Assembly: GCF_003991975.1 (NCBI RefSeq)
Contig: NZ_CP029822.1
Span: 434,001 to 498,000, forward strand
DNA length: 64,000 nt
Direction of reading: 5' to 3'
Source of the DNA: Entomomonas moraniae
GTDB lineage: Bacteria > Pseudomonadota > Gammaproteobacteria > Pseudomonadales > Pseudomonadaceae
The notes beneath the pieces were generated by a model that saw nothing but the letters and a program-made list of their open reading frames with translations, was not told the origin of the DNA and did not search any database. This document shows, piece after piece, positions 39,820 through 50,353 of this stretch. Every line of letters begins with the position of its first letter. The stretch's first letter is position 1. Position numbers and translations under genes: made by a program.

Positions 39820-40686
39820 TTATTGAATCCCTGAGAACTCAAGATAAGCGGTAACAATTTGTTGTCCCCATAAGAGGGCAATCCAGCCAGCAATAGCTAA
39901 ATAGGGACCATAAGGTATTTTATTATTACCTTTAAAACATAACATGCTAATAATACCAATAATAGCACCAGCAGCGGCAGAGAAGAGGATAACAACTGGA
40001 ATTATTTGGTAGCCAGCCCATGCACCGAATAAGGCTAATAGTTTAAAGTCTCCATGTCCAATGCCATCCATGCCACGAATGAGTTTAAATAAAGCATTAA
40101 CGATCCATAAAGTTAGATAACCTATGACCGCACCGAGTATAGATTCAGTCAGTGTAATGTTTGGAAAATAGTCAAAAACATGTGCAAGAATGCCTAACCA
40201 CAATAAAGGTAAAACAAGGCTGTCGGGTAAGAGTTGATGATCAATATCGATCATACTCATGGCGATAAGTCCCCACGTAAGGAAAATCAATAATAGTGCT
40301 TCAATCGAAAAACCTAGTTGCCAAGCAATCCAGCCTGATAATAAACACGAAAGTAGTTCGATTAAAGGATAGCGAATACTGATTGGTGACTTACAACCTC
40401 TACAACGTCCTTTTAAAAAAAGATAACTTAAAATAGGAATATTTTCTAAAGCACTGATTTTATGTCCACAGTGTGGGCAGGTTGAAGCGGGGAGGATAAG
40501 GTTAAAACGTACAGGATTTTCTGTAGGTTTAGGAATCTCTAATATTTCTCTCGCTTCTTTACGCCAACTATTCATCATCATCACAGGAAGACGATAAATC
40601 ACAACATTGAGGAAACTCCCTACTAATAAACCAATAAGCAGGGAAGCAAAGATAAAAAATGCAGGATAATCAATAAATACAGACAT
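39820..40686 (-). CDS. pilD: Prepilin peptidase / N-methyltransferase
   Basis: Inner-membrane aspartic protease that cleaves and methylates prepilins. 288 residues with the cytoplasmic zinc-binding cysteines (CPHCGH and CRGCK), seven or eight membrane spans, and the two catalytic aspartates in MIDIDHQLLPD and GHGDFKLLAL. Starts 4 bases after the pilC stop. Confidence 0.96.
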   Translation of the reverse strand: MSVFIDYPAFFIFASLLIGLLVGSFLNVVIYRLPVMMMNSWRKEAREILEIPKPTENPVRFNLILPASTCPHCGHKISALENIPILSYLFLKGRCRGCKSPISIRYPLIELLSCLLSGWIAWQLGFSIEALLLIFLTWGLIAMSMIDIDHQLLPDSLVLPLLWLGILAHVFDYFPNITLTESILGAVIGYLTLWIVNALFKLIRGMDGIGHGDFKLLALFGAWAGYQIIPVVILFSAAAGAIIGIISMLCFKGNNKIPYGPYLAIAGWIALLWGQQIVTAYLEFSGIQ

Positions 40687-40690
40687 CTAA

Positions 40691-41899
40691 TTAAACAACT
40701 TGCCCCATTTGGAAGATAGGTAAGTACATCGCAATAATAAGCGTACCAATAATAACCCCTAATACCACCATGATAACGGGTTCCATTAATGCTGATAAGC
40801 TATCCACGATGGTATCAACAACTTCCTCATAGAAGTCTGCTGCTTTTCCAAGCATCCCATCGAGAGAACCTGACTCTTCACCAATAGCGGTTAACTGAAT
40901 GGCCAGAGAGGGGAATACACCACTACTACGCATTGCAAAATTAAGTTGGCGACCTGTGGATACATCTTGTTTAATTTTTAGTACTGCATTTTTATAAACA
41001 ATATTACCCGTTGCACCGGCAACTGATTCTAATGCTTCAACTAAAGGAACTCCAGCAGCAAAAGTAGTAGATAGCGTACGTGTGAAACGAGCAATAGAAG
41101 AGTTATGGATGACGGCGCCGATTACAGGGACACGCAATAACCCCCTATCAACAATATTACGAAATGACATTGATCGTTTATAAGTTTCTTTAAAAGCAAA
41201 CCCAATGACGATGATAGCTATAATTACTTTCCATCCATCCGATTGAAGGTATTCAGAAGCATCCACTACTTGTTGAGTTAACCATGGTAGATCAGCACCA
41301 AAACTGGTAAAAACTTGAGCAAACTGAGGAACGACCTTGACTAATAGAATAGCTGACACAATAGCCGCTACTACAAGAATAGCAATAGGATAGATCATGG
41401 CCTTTTTGATTTTTTTCTTTAGAGACTCGCTTTTTTCTTTATAGCCTGCAACACGATCTAATAAGGTTTCTAACGTACCTGATTTTTCCCCTGACTCAAT
41501 CAAACTACAATATAGTTCGTCAAAATAAAGTGGCCGTTTCCTTAATGCTGAAGTAAAACTATTACCTGAAGCAACCTCTATCTTAATATTATCTAACAGT
41601 TCCCTTATTTTTGGCTTTTCTGCCCCTTCAGCAATAATTTCTAATGCTTGAATCATAGGGACACCTGCTTTAATCATAGTGGCAAGCTGGCGGGTAATAA
41701 TAGCAATATCGAGAGGTTTTATTTTACCACCAATACCTAGCTCTAGCTTACGGCTAATTTGTTTTGCGGTAATACCTTGTTTACGAAGGATTGCCTTAAT
41801 AACCGTAGGGTCTGTTGCATTAAGCTCACCCTTAAGTTTTGCGCCTGACTTATCGACACCTTTCCACAAATAAGTACGCGTTTTTGCTGCTTGTGCCAT
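40691..41899 (-). CDS. pilC: Type IV pilus inner-membrane platform PilC
   Basis: 402 residues from ATG 41899 (AGAGG 5 bases upstream; a GTG two codons earlier is possible). Two T2SS-F domains, each followed by hydrophobic spans (about residues 165-190, 215-235 and 375-398). Couples the PilB/PilT motors to pilin insertion. Confidence 0.95.
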   Translation of the reverse strand: MAQAAKTRTYLWKGVDKSGAKLKGELNATDPTVIKAILRKQGITAKQISRKLELGIGGKIKPLDIAIITRQLATMIKAGVPMIQALEIIAEGAEKPKIRELLDNIKIEVASGNSFTSALRKRPLYFDELYCSLIESGEKSGTLETLLDRVAGYKEKSESLKKKIKKAMIYPIAILVVAAIVSAILLVKVVPQFAQVFTSFGADLPWLTQQVVDASEYLQSDGWKVIIAIIVIGFAFKETYKRSMSFRNIVDRGLLRVPVIGAVIHNSSIARFTRTLSTTFAAGVPLVEALESVAGATGNIVYKNAVLKIKQDVSTGRQLNFAMRSSGVFPSLAIQLTAIGEESGSLDGMLGKAADFYEEVVDTIVDSLSALMEPVIMVVLGVIIGTLIIAMYLPIFQMGQVV

Positions 41900-42051
41900 G
41901 GACACCTCTATTTACCAATATTTCGTAACACGTTTTAAGTGTACTTTATTCCATTAATTTAAGGTTAAACTCATCATTATATCAAACTTATCCATCATAA
42001 CTAAAAGTCTAATATTTTTCACCATCAAGGTGTGATAAGTATCAAAAAAAA

Positions 42052-43719
42052 TTAATCTGATGTCACTCGATTGACTTCCTCAAGACTCGTTAAGCCTGCC
42101 ATAACTTTTTTGAGTCCTGATGTGCGTAAGTCATCAAACCCTTCTTTTCTTGCTTCATCGGCAATCTCGATAGAGTTGCCCTCTGCCATAATAATACGTT
42201 GTAATGCAGGTGTTATTTTAACGACCTCATAAATACCTACACGACCCTTATAGCCATTATTACAGCGATCGCAGCCTTTGGGGCCGAACACGCTAAAAGT
42301 ACCTATTTTCTCAGGAGGAAATCCTGCTTTTATTAATACTTCTTTAGGGAGCTCTAACTCTTCTTTACAATGACCACACAGTCTTCTAGCTAACCGCTGA
42401 GCAATGATAAGGTTTACAGACGTTGCTAAGTTAAAGGCTGCGACCCCCATATTCATTAAACGTGTTAATGTTTCAGGAGCACTGTTGGTATGCAGCGTAG
42501 ACATTACCATATGACCTGTTTGTGCTGCTTTAATAGCAATTTCTGCTGTTTCAAGGTCACGAATTTCCCCCACCATGATAATGTCAGGGTCTTGACGTAA
42601 GAATGCCCGGAGTGCTGAGGAGAAGTCTAAACCCTGTCGAGGATTAACGTTAACTTGGTTGATCCCTTCAAGGTTGATTTCTACAGGGTCTTCAGCGGTT
42701 GAAATATTGATATCAGGAGTATTTAAAATATTAAGACCTGTATAAAGAGATACCGTTTTACCTGATCCTGTGGGGCCAGTTACTAGAATCATTCCTTGAG
42801 GATGACCTAAAGCATCCAAATAAAGTTGTTTTTGATCAGGTTCATAACCAAGCTGATCAATTCCTAATTGGGCACTGGAAGAGTCTAAAATACGTAATAC
42901 AATCTTTTCACCCCATAGGGTAGGGCATGAGTTAACCCGAAAATCGATAGATTTTCTTTCTGAAACTTTTAATTTAATACGTCCATCTTGAGGTTTTCTA
43001 CGCTCAGAAATATCCATATTTGACATGACCTTTAGGCGCGCAGAAATACGTGAAGCAAGTTCTAAAGGTGGACGTGATTTTATTTGTAAAATACCATCTG
43101 TACGAAAACGGACTCGATAACTTTTTTCATAGGGCTCGAAATGTAAGTCAGACGCGCCTGAACGAATAGCCATAAGAAGCATTTGATTGACGAAGTTAAC
43201 AATTGATTCATCTTCTTTTTCCTCATCACCTGCCGCCATCGTTTTTGTTAAGTTGGTGGTAGTAACTTGCTCGGCACCCTCATCAAAAAAACGATCAAGC
43301 AACGAGGTCAGTTTGTCGTCTTCAATTAAAATTGCATCGAGAGGTAATCCAGTATTAAACTGAATATCTTTGAGACCTTGTTGATTGGCAGGGTCTGAAA
43401 TACCAATGAATAGGTTATTGCCTCGTCTCCATAAAGGGATAACACGGTGTTTTCTGGCTAGCTTCTCTGTAATAATTGTTCTTAAAGCTGTATCAATGGA
43501 TAGGCTTGATAAGTCAAAAAGAGGTAAACCAAACCGTTCAGAAATAATTGCGGCTAACGCTTTTGCGCTCGCTTTTTTGTTTTGAACGAGATAATTAACC
43601 AGCGATAAATGTTCTACTTTTGCTTGCTCCACAGCTTTATGGAGATCGCTTTCTGATAAAAGATTGCTGTCAGCAAATATTTTTGCAAGCCCAGTGAGGG
43701 CTTGAGGAGATGCATTCAT
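42052..43719 (-). CDS. pilB: Type IV pilus assembly ATPase PilB
   Basis: 555 residues. N-terminal GSPII_E-type domain (about 20-170), then the motor core with Walker A GPTGSGKT, an Asp box, Walker B MVGEIRD and His box TGHMVMSTLHTNSAPETL. A tetracysteine zinc motif (CGHC and CDRC) lies about residues 450-490. Powers pilus extension. No pilA is found upstream; a fumarase gene occupies that side instead. Confidence 0.96.
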   Translation of the reverse strand: MNASPQALTGLAKIFADSNLLSESDLHKAVEQAKVEHLSLVNYLVQNKKASAKALAAIISERFGLPLFDLSSLSIDTALRTIITEKLARKHRVIPLWRRGNNLFIGISDPANQQGLKDIQFNTGLPLDAILIEDDKLTSLLDRFFDEGAEQVTTTNLTKTMAAGDEEKEDESIVNFVNQMLLMAIRSGASDLHFEPYEKSYRVRFRTDGILQIKSRPPLELASRISARLKVMSNMDISERRKPQDGRIKLKVSERKSIDFRVNSCPTLWGEKIVLRILDSSSAQLGIDQLGYEPDQKQLYLDALGHPQGMILVTGPTGSGKTVSLYTGLNILNTPDINISTAEDPVEINLEGINQVNVNPRQGLDFSSALRAFLRQDPDIIMVGEIRDLETAEIAIKAAQTGHMVMSTLHTNSAPETLTRLMNMGVAAFNLATSVNLIIAQRLARRLCGHCKEELELPKEVLIKAGFPPEKIGTFSVFGPKGCDRCNNGYKGRVGIYEVVKITPALQRIIMAEGNSIEIADEARKEGFDDLRTSGLKKVMAGLTSLEEVNRVTSD

Positions 43720-43862
43720 ACGATTAATATAATCCCTAAAACTAAGCTATGATTTATAAATTAATAAAAAATTATTAACTGCAAGTATACTCATTCTCTT
43801 ATAAGTAATAAAGTATTTTACCGCGTCATTGTAGATAAAACTATGATTTTCATTAAGAACTA

Positions 43863-43892
43863 ACAAAAAGGCTTCATGAAGAAGCCTTTTTT
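43863..43892. terminator. Terminator of the fumarase gene
   Basis: AAGGCTTC (43868-43875) pairs with GAAGCCTT (43881-43888); A-tract and T-tract on either side make it usable on both strands. It lies just past the stop codon of the minus-strand fumarase. Confidence 0.82.
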
Positions 43893-43895
43893 AAG

Positions 43896-45413
43896 TTATT
43901 TATGATGAATTTTTTCAACGATTTTTTCATGCCATAACTGAGGGCCTGTTGTATGTACAGAAATCCCTGTGCTATCGACAGCAACAGTGACTGGCATATC
44001 CTCTACATCAAACTCATAAATAGCTTCCATTCCAAGCTCGGGGAATGCAAGTACTTTTGATTTCTTAATAGCTTGTGCTACAAGATAAGCTGCACCACCT
44101 ACAGCCATAAGGTAGACAGCTTTGTTATCTTTGATAGCTTCAATGGCGACAGGGCCGCGTTCAGACTTACCAATCATCCCTAATAAGCCTGTTTGTTCAA
44201 GGATTTGACGGGTAAATTTATCCATACGTGTTGCCGTTGTAGGGCCAGCTGGGCCAACTACTTCATCGCGTACAGGGTCGACAGGGCCAACATAGTAAAT
44301 AAAGCGACCTTTTAAATCTACAGGAAGTTTTTCACCTTTATTAAGCATGTCGACCATGCGTTTATGGGCAGCATCACGACCCGTTAACATTTTACCGTTT
44401 AATAATAAAGTTTCACCTGACTTCCAAGTTAATACATCTTCTGGTTTTAATGTATCAAGATTTACGCGGCGTGCTGTATTTGCACCAGATTCTGTTATTT
44501 CAGGATAAGCAGATAAAGGTGGTGCTTTAAGTTCAGCAGGGCCAGAACCATCAAGCACAAAGTGTGCATGGCGGGTTGCAGCGCAGTTAGGAATCATGCA
44601 AACAGGCAAAGAGGCTGCATGCGTAGGGTAGTCTTTGATTTTGACATCAAGAACAGTGGTTAGTCCGCCCAAACCTTGTGCACCAATACCTAATTCATTT
44701 ACTTTTTCAAAGAGTTCTAAGCGTAATTCTTCAGTACGGTTTTTAGCGCCACGTGCTTTTAGTTCGTGGATATCGATGTGTTCCATGAGCGATTCTTTTG
44801 CCATGAGGGCCGCTTTTTCAGCCGTACCACCAATACCAATACCTAACATGCCAGGAGGACACCAGCCTGCACCCATCGTAGGTACGGTTTTTAATACCCA
44901 GTCTACAACGGAGTCAGAAGGATTTAACATTGCCATTTTGCTCTTATTTTCAGAACCACCGCCTTTAGCAGCAATATCTATTTCGACAGTATTACCAGGT
45001 ACGACAGAGTAATGAATAACTGCAGGAGTATTATCTTTAGTGTTTTTGCGTGCACCAGCAGGATCAGCTAATATTGAAGCACGTAAGACATTATCTGGAC
45101 AAGTATAAGCACGGCGAACGCCTTCATTAATCATTTCGTCAAGGCTCATGGTTGTACCATTCCATTGCACATCCATACCAACTTTAACGAACACAGTTAC
45201 AATCCCTGTATCTTGGCAGATAGGGCGATGCCCAGTGGCACACATTTTAGAGTTAACGAGGATTTGAGCAATGGCATCTTTTGCAGCCGGTGACTCTTCA
45301 CGGTCATAAGCTTCTTTCATTGCTTCAATAAAATCAAGCGGATGATAATAAGAAATATATTGCAGTGCATCAGCTACACTTTGAATAACATCATCTTGTT
45401 TAATCACGGTCAT
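43896..45413 (-). CDS. Class I (iron-sulfur) fumarate hydratase
   Basis: 505 residues, the length of single-chain class I fumarases. The N-terminal alpha part carries the [4Fe-4S] cysteines (CQDTGIV, CMIPNCAATRH and a Cys in WCPPGMLGIG), and the C-terminal beta part has GPTTATRMDKF. Hydrates fumarate to malate in the TCA cycle. Oxygen-sensitive isoenzyme; a class II partner is not in the window. Confidence 0.94.
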   Translation of the reverse strand: MTVIKQDDVIQSVADALQYISYYHPLDFIEAMKEAYDREESPAAKDAIAQILVNSKMCATGHRPICQDTGIVTVFVKVGMDVQWNGTTMSLDEMINEGVRRAYTCPDNVLRASILADPAGARKNTKDNTPAVIHYSVVPGNTVEIDIAAKGGGSENKSKMAMLNPSDSVVDWVLKTVPTMGAGWCPPGMLGIGIGGTAEKAALMAKESLMEHIDIHELKARGAKNRTEELRLELFEKVNELGIGAQGLGGLTTVLDVKIKDYPTHAASLPVCMIPNCAATRHAHFVLDGSGPAELKAPPLSAYPEITESGANTARRVNLDTLKPEDVLTWKSGETLLLNGKMLTGRDAAHKRMVDMLNKGEKLPVDLKGRFIYYVGPVDPVRDEVVGPAGPTTATRMDKFTRQILEQTGLLGMIGKSERGPVAIEAIKDNKAVYLMAVGGAAYLVAQAIKKSKVLAFPELGMEAIYEFDVEDMPVTVAVDSTGISVHTTGPQLWHEKIVEKIHHK

Positions 45414-45419
45414 ATTATT

Positions 45420-45813
45420 TCTCTATTTTAGTTAGTTTATGCTAATTATTTTAAAATTATAGCGTATATTGCGTGAAGTGGGGTTAAGAAATTAGATAAA
45501 AGCATGCAAATATAGTTAACTCGTTGACTCAAGGCATAATGTTATTTTGCAAGTGCGCGAGTTAGGTGATAATAATTAATAAATGTTGATATGAAGCTAT
45601 TGTTAGGTAGGGGTAAGCTAACTTTGACAGGGTGCGTTGATACTGAAGGATTAAAGGTCAAGCCGTAGTTGAATTTGAGGTGTATTATTTGGAGTTGAAT
45701 AGAAAACATAGTGTCGTTTCAATGCAAATGATAGTTAATATCATTTGCATTTATGAGCAGTTGAAAATTAGAATATGCAAATTTTAACTATATTGCTATT
45801 CAAGGGTGTTTTA
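45420..45813. other. Intergenic region between fumarase and siderophore receptor
   Basis: Apart from the Fur palindrome at 45722-45750 and the start region of the receptor gene, I see no gene here. The sequence at 45590-45720 is GT-rich without a convincing ORF. Confidence 0.4.
45722..45750. promoter_or_regulatory. Fur box (near-perfect palindrome)
   Basis: ATGCAAATGATA (45722-45733), a 5-bp spacer and TATCATTTGCAT (45739-45750) form a perfect 12-bp inverted repeat; the inner part follows the Fur pattern of repeated NATWAT hexamers. It lies 64 bases before the receptor start, and a TAATAT in it could be the promoter -10. Confidence 0.85.
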
Positions 45814-48045
45814 ATGTATCAGCCAGTATCATCAACCGATTGTAAAAAAATAGGCTTAACCAAAGCAATGCTGGTTGCATTATTGACACCTTGTTTTTTG
45901 TGGGGGCAATCGATTAATGCAGAAGAAAAACAACGCGATACCCCTTCGGTTTCAGAAGTTGATCCATTACAGTTAGAAACGTTTGATATCAGTGCAGATG
46001 CTTCTGCTAATGGGCTTAGTGAAGCTTATAGTGGTGGGCAAGTGGCACGCGGGGCTCGTATTGGTATCTTGGGTAATCAAGATATGATGGATTCTTCGTT
46101 TGTCAGCACTGCTTATACCTCTAAAATGATTCAAGATACCCAAGCGCAAAGTGTTTCGGATGTTGTGCGTAATGACCCCAGTGTCCAAGTTGCTCGTGGC
46201 TTTGGAAATTTTCAAGAAGTTTATGTGATTCGTGGCTTTCCTATTTACTCGGATGATATGATGTACAACGGGTTGTACGGTATTTTACCTCGTCAATATG
46301 TGTCGACTGAGTTTTTAGAACGAGTTGAGGTTTTTCGGGGCGCTAATTCTTTTTTAAATGGAGCGGCGCCAGGTGGGAGTGGTATTGGAGGAGCAATTAA
46401 TTTATTGCCAAAAAGAGCAGGTAGTGAGCCACTTACAAGGCTATCGACAGGTGTCCAGTCTGGAGGTGAATGGTATACGGCCACAGATCTCGCGCGTCGC
46501 TTTGGTGATGAGCAACAGTTTGGCGTTCGTTTGAATGCAGCACGTCATAAAGGCGATACAGCAATAAAGCGTGAGCATAGAAAGCTTGATATGTTGTCAT
46601 TAGGTTTAGATTATCACACCGATACCGTGAGGTTGTCGAGTGACTTGGGGTATCAAGATCAGCGGCTTGATCAGCCTCGTCCTAGTGTTACACCTTCAGG
46701 GTCAGGCGTTCTAAGTGTTCCTAATGCTAAAGAAAATTATGGGCAACCATGGACCTACTCTATGGAGCGTCAAACTTTTGGAACATTTAGAGGTGAGTGG
46801 GATATTTTAGACAATGTAACAGGCTGGGCAGCCTTGGGTATGCGTAAAGGAACGGAGCACAGTATTCTATCAGGGCCAACAGCACAGGATGATGGTTCTT
46901 TTAAAGCAAGACGTTCTACGGTGGCAAGAGAAGATACTGTCCTTTCGGGTGATATGGGGTTCATGGGGAACTTCATGACAGGGCCTATTTCTCATCAATG
47001 GGCAATTTCCCATAACTTATATAATTTACGCTCACGTAATGCTTATGCATGGTCTGCTAACTCTATTACAGGCAATATTTACTATCCTAATTACTCACTG
47101 ATGCCGACTGATAATTCACTGGTGGGTGGAGATTTGTCAGCCCCTCATGTGACGGATCGAACACAAATGCACAGTACAGCCATTGTTGATACTGTAGGCT
47201 TATTTGAAGATACCTTACTTTTAACGGCGGGGCTTCGTCGACAAAATTTGAATGTTAAGAGTTATAACTATAATACAGGTAATCGAGCCTCATCATATAA
47301 TAAAGGTGTCACAACACCTATGTATGGTTTAGTTTATAAATTTAACCCTGAGTTTTCATTTTATGCCAATCATATAGAAGGGCTTGCTAAAGGGGATATA
47401 GCGCCTTCAGTGAGTGGTGGTACTCCTGTAGTCAATGCAGGTGAGGCTCTAACACCTTATCGTTCAAGGCAAACAGAGTTTGGGTTGAAGTACGATGGTG
47501 AAAATATAGGCGGTAGTTTGTCTTACTTTACCACTAAAAAACCCTTTAGTACTGTTAAAAATGGCTATTTTTCTGCTGGCGGTAAGCAACGTAATCAAGG
47601 CGTTGAGCTTATGTTCTTTGGCGAACCTGTCGAAACTGTCAGATTATTAGGTGGTATAACTTATATTCACGCGAAGCAAATTAAAGTCGCTGATCAAGCA
47701 ACAAAAGATAAGTATGTAATTGGTGTTCCTAAATATCGTGCTAATTTAAATGCTGAATGGGATATTCCTTTTATAGAAAACTTAGCAGTAAATACCCAAG
47801 TGATGTATACGGCTAAGCAATATGTTAATGCTACGAATACATTGCAGGTTCCCTCATGGACGAGAGTAGATTTAGGCGCACGCTACTTGATCCATGTTGG
47901 TAAACAAAAAGTCACACTTCGAGCTAAAGTAGAAAATGTAGCCAATAGAAAGTATTGGGCATCGGTTGGAGGATATGCAGGCGCTAACTACCTAACCATG
48001 GGAGACCCAAGAACTTACTTGTTCTCCATGGACGTTGATTTCTAA
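45814..48045 (+). CDS. TonB-dependent siderophore receptor
   Basis: 743 residues from ATG 45814 (AAGGG upstream; a further in-frame ATG at 45775 has no SD). Signal peptide (about 1-37), plug domain (about 75-185, with VRNDPSVQVARGFGNFQEVYVIRGF and RVEVFRGANSFLNG), then a 22-strand barrel ending in a C-terminal aromatic residue (LFSMDVDF). No N-terminal signalling (STN) domain, so no sigma-factor signalling is expected. The ferric ligand cannot be told; plug features recall ferrichrome/coprogen-type receptors. Fur-controlled, and first gene of an uptake operon. Confidence 0.93.
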   Translation: MYQPVSSTDCKKIGLTKAMLVALLTPCFLWGQSINAEEKQRDTPSVSEVDPLQLETFDISADASANGLSEAYSGGQVARGARIGILGNQDMMDSSFVSTAYTSKMIQDTQAQSVSDVVRNDPSVQVARGFGNFQEVYVIRGFPIYSDDMMYNGLYGILPRQYVSTEFLERVEVFRGANSFLNGAAPGGSGIGGAINLLPKRAGSEPLTRLSTGVQSGGEWYTATDLARRFGDEQQFGVRLNAARHKGDTAIKREHRKLDMLSLGLDYHTDTVRLSSDLGYQDQRLDQPRPSVTPSGSGVLSVPNAKENYGQPWTYSMERQTFGTFRGEWDILDNVTGWAALGMRKGTEHSILSGPTAQDDGSFKARRSTVAREDTVLSGDMGFMGNFMTGPISHQWAISHNLYNLRSRNAYAWSANSITGNIYYPNYSLMPTDNSLVGGDLSAPHVTDRTQMHSTAIVDTVGLFEDTLLLTAGLRRQNLNVKSYNYNTGNRASSYNKGVTTPMYGLVYKFNPEFSFYANHIEGLAKGDIAPSVSGGTPVVNAGEALTPYRSRQTEFGLKYDGENIGGSLSYFTTKKPFSTVKNGYFSAGGKQRNQGVELMFFGEPVETVRLLGGITYIHAKQIKVADQATKDKYVIGVPKYRANLNAEWDIPFIENLAVNTQVMYTAKQYVNATNTLQVPSWTRVDLGARYLIHVGKQKVTLRAKVENVANRKYWASVGGYAGANYLTMGDPRTYLFSMDVDF

Positions 48046-48048
48046 GAA

Positions 48049-48339
48049 ATGAAACCATTACAAGGACAAACCATGTTGAAGTATCGATTAGCAGTGGCTA
48101 TTCGCTGCTTAATCGCCAGTGCAGGAGGTTATACGTTGTCGGTGGCGTGTAATCTCTTTCTAGCCTTTTATCTTCCTTTACCTAAAGCCGAGGCAGTGAT
48201 TGCGGCTAACCTACTGTCTATTATTATTTTTTGCTGCGTGGTCTGTTGGGTGTTTAGTGTTGCTAGTAATACAAAAGCTTTTATCATAACGTTTATTCTG
48301 AGTGTATTACTTTTTTTATTGGTTTATATACACTCATGA
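48049..48339 (+). CDS. DUF3649 iron-uptake membrane protein
   Basis: 96 residues, three predicted membrane spans (about 17-40, 45-68 and 75-94). Resembles DUF3649 proteins found in siderophore receptor clusters. An ATG at 48073 with AAGGA before it is an alternative start. Overlaps the next gene by 4 bases. Confidence 0.8.
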   Translation: MKPLQGQTMLKYRLAVAIRCLIASAGGYTLSVACNLFLAFYLPLPKAEAVIAANLLSIIIFCCVVCWVFSVASNTKAFIITFILSVLLFLLVYIHS

Positions 48340-49859
48340 GGCAAAACATGCACGAGGGATTTAGGCAATCACAGGCATGGTTGCATTCATGGGCAGGGCT
48401 GGTGATAAGTTGGCTCTTATACTTGATTTTTGTAACAGGCACATTGAGTGTTTTTCGGGGTGAAATCGATTATTGGATGCAGCCAGAGCTGCATGCAATA
48501 GGTAAAGTTCGCCAAGATCAGAAGATAGATACGCTGGAGACTGTTTTTAACAGCTTCAATACTGACAATCAAAAAATAGCATTTGCTTCTATTTCTTTAG
48601 GGGCTAGCTATCAACCAACCATCAGTGTCCGAAAATTTGTGGATGGTAAGCGGCAACATGAAACCTATGATCCGCGCACAGAGCGAAAAATAAACTTATC
48701 ACGCACGGTGGGCGGAAATTTCTTTTATCGAATGCATTATCAGTTATGGTATCTTTCGCCTTGGACGGGGAGAGTGATAGTTGCGTTAATCACAGCAATG
48801 ATGTTAGTCACAATCATCACTGGGATTATTACGCATAAAAAAATATTGACTGACTTTTTTGTTTTTCGTCCGTATAAAGGATTACGTTCTTGGCTTGATG
48901 GTCATATCATTTCTGGTGTAATTATCTTACCTTTTTTGGTGATGATTGCTTTTAGCGGTTTGGTTATTTTAATCGGTTTTTTTATGCCTTGGGGGGCAAA
49001 GGCTGTTTACGGCAATCAGCAAGGCAATTTATATCAACAGGCTTTTAATTTTCCAAATTTTAATGAGTCTGCTAGCGATATAAAGCAGAATATGCCATCC
49101 GCCAATCATTTGATTGAACAGTTTCATTCGTTATACCCCCATAAAAAAATCAGCGCAATCACCCTTTATAACCCTAGTCGTGAAAACACTAAGATAGTGG
49201 TGAGTGCAGAGGATGAAAACAGTGTTAATGCGGTGGGTGTGGTTTTTAATAGCCAAGGTGATGTGGTGAGTGAGATAGGCGCTACTAATACGGCAGCGGC
49301 TATTCAGGAATCACTTAATTCATTGCACCGAGCCCATTATGCTAATTATGCTCTTCGTTGGTTATATTTTTTAGCAGGTCTTGCAGGCTGTTTTATGATC
49401 GCTAGTGGCTTGATCTTATGGTCTAAAAAGCGCATTGTAAAAAATAAAAAGCAGACAACGCCAATGCAGCGTATTGTACAGACTCTTAATATTACTTGTA
49501 TCGCTGGGCTTTGTGTAGCTGTGCCTAGCTTGTTGATTATTAATAAATTGATAGCTGGAAAGGTTAGTCAACAACCTGCATGGGAAGTGGCTGGATTTTT
49601 TATTGTTTGGGCTTTAACTTTTTTTTATAGCATTATTCGTTTGTCTTCTAAAGCATGGTATGAAATATTTTTTATGGCTGCTTTAATGTGTGTCGGTATT
49701 TTTATCGTTAATCTTTTTTATCCCTACAGTAATATGTTTTATGCGGCCATGCATGATGACTGGATATTAGCTAGCGTTGATATGCTTGCCATCGCTTTTT
49801 CTTTTATTTTCTTTTTTATAGGCTATAAGATACGTTCATCCTATAAAAAAATAGTTTAG
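48336..49859 (+). CDS. PepSY-associated TM protein (iron-uptake reductase-like)
   Basis: 507 residues with a PepSY-TM domain at the N-terminus (HSWAGLVISWLLYLIFVTGTLSVF), periplasmic PepSY-type loops and about six or seven membrane spans in total. Such proteins, next to DUF3649 and DUF3325 partners, follow siderophore receptors in Pseudomonas-type clusters and are thought to help reduce or release ferric iron at the inner membrane; the mechanism is inferred. Overlaps the upstream gene by 4 bases. Confidence 0.88.
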   Translation: MRQNMHEGFRQSQAWLHSWAGLVISWLLYLIFVTGTLSVFRGEIDYWMQPELHAIGKVRQDQKIDTLETVFNSFNTDNQKIAFASISLGASYQPTISVRKFVDGKRQHETYDPRTERKINLSRTVGGNFFYRMHYQLWYLSPWTGRVIVALITAMMLVTIITGIITHKKILTDFFVFRPYKGLRSWLDGHIISGVIILPFLVMIAFSGLVILIGFFMPWGAKAVYGNQQGNLYQQAFNFPNFNESASDIKQNMPSANHLIEQFHSLYPHKKISAITLYNPSRENTKIVVSAEDENSVNAVGVVFNSQGDVVSEIGATNTAAAIQESLNSLHRAHYANYALRWLYFLAGLAGCFMIASGLILWSKKRIVKNKKQTTPMQRIVQTLNITCIAGLCVAVPSLLIINKLIAGKVSQQPAWEVAGFFIVWALTFFYSIIRLSSKAWYEIFFMAALMCVGIFIVNLFYPYSNMFYAAMHDDWILASVDMLAIAFSFIFFFIGYKIRSSYKKIV

Positions 49860-49869
49860 GTTAGTCATC

Positions 49870-50178
49870 ATGCTTTTAATTTTATTTATTGGATTATTTT
49901 TAGGCTTAAGCTACATTGCTCTTGGTATGAAAAAGCACCAAGCTACCATTGTCTCCCCTAAAGTGTTAGCTAAAAGCAATAGGCTAGCTTTTGTATTAGG
50001 GACAGGCTTATTAATGATTTGCCTTATCTATACGCTGTATACTGCGGGGGTTGGTATAGGGTTGGTTTATTATTTAGGTGTATTTACGCTTATGCACCTC
50101 TTAGTCATTTTGTTTGTGCATTATGCACCTAAGAGACTAGCTTATATGACAGGGTTTTATTTTTTGTTAGTCAAGTAG
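49870..50178 (+). CDS. DUF3325 family membrane protein
   Basis: 102 residues with three predicted membrane spans, start 11 bases after the PepSY gene. Length and composition match the DUF3325 proteins that complete this iron-uptake gene set. Confidence 0.82.
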   Translation: MLLILFIGLFLGLSYIALGMKKHQATIVSPKVLAKSNRLAFVLGTGLLMICLIYTLYTAGVGIGLVYYLGVFTLMHLLVILFVHYAPKRLAYMTGFYFLLVK

Positions 50179-50353
50179 TGCATTGAAAAGCTACATCGAC
50201 GGCTTATTGATCTTAGTCTTAAATGAAAGATGACTACAGTAAGAAACTGATTGTATAATAATCTCACTAATATCAATTATTCGCCTCATGCATGAGTTTA
50301 TTATTTAAGGGGTGAGTATCACTAATATTTTACGTTAAGGGTAATTAAAAGTT

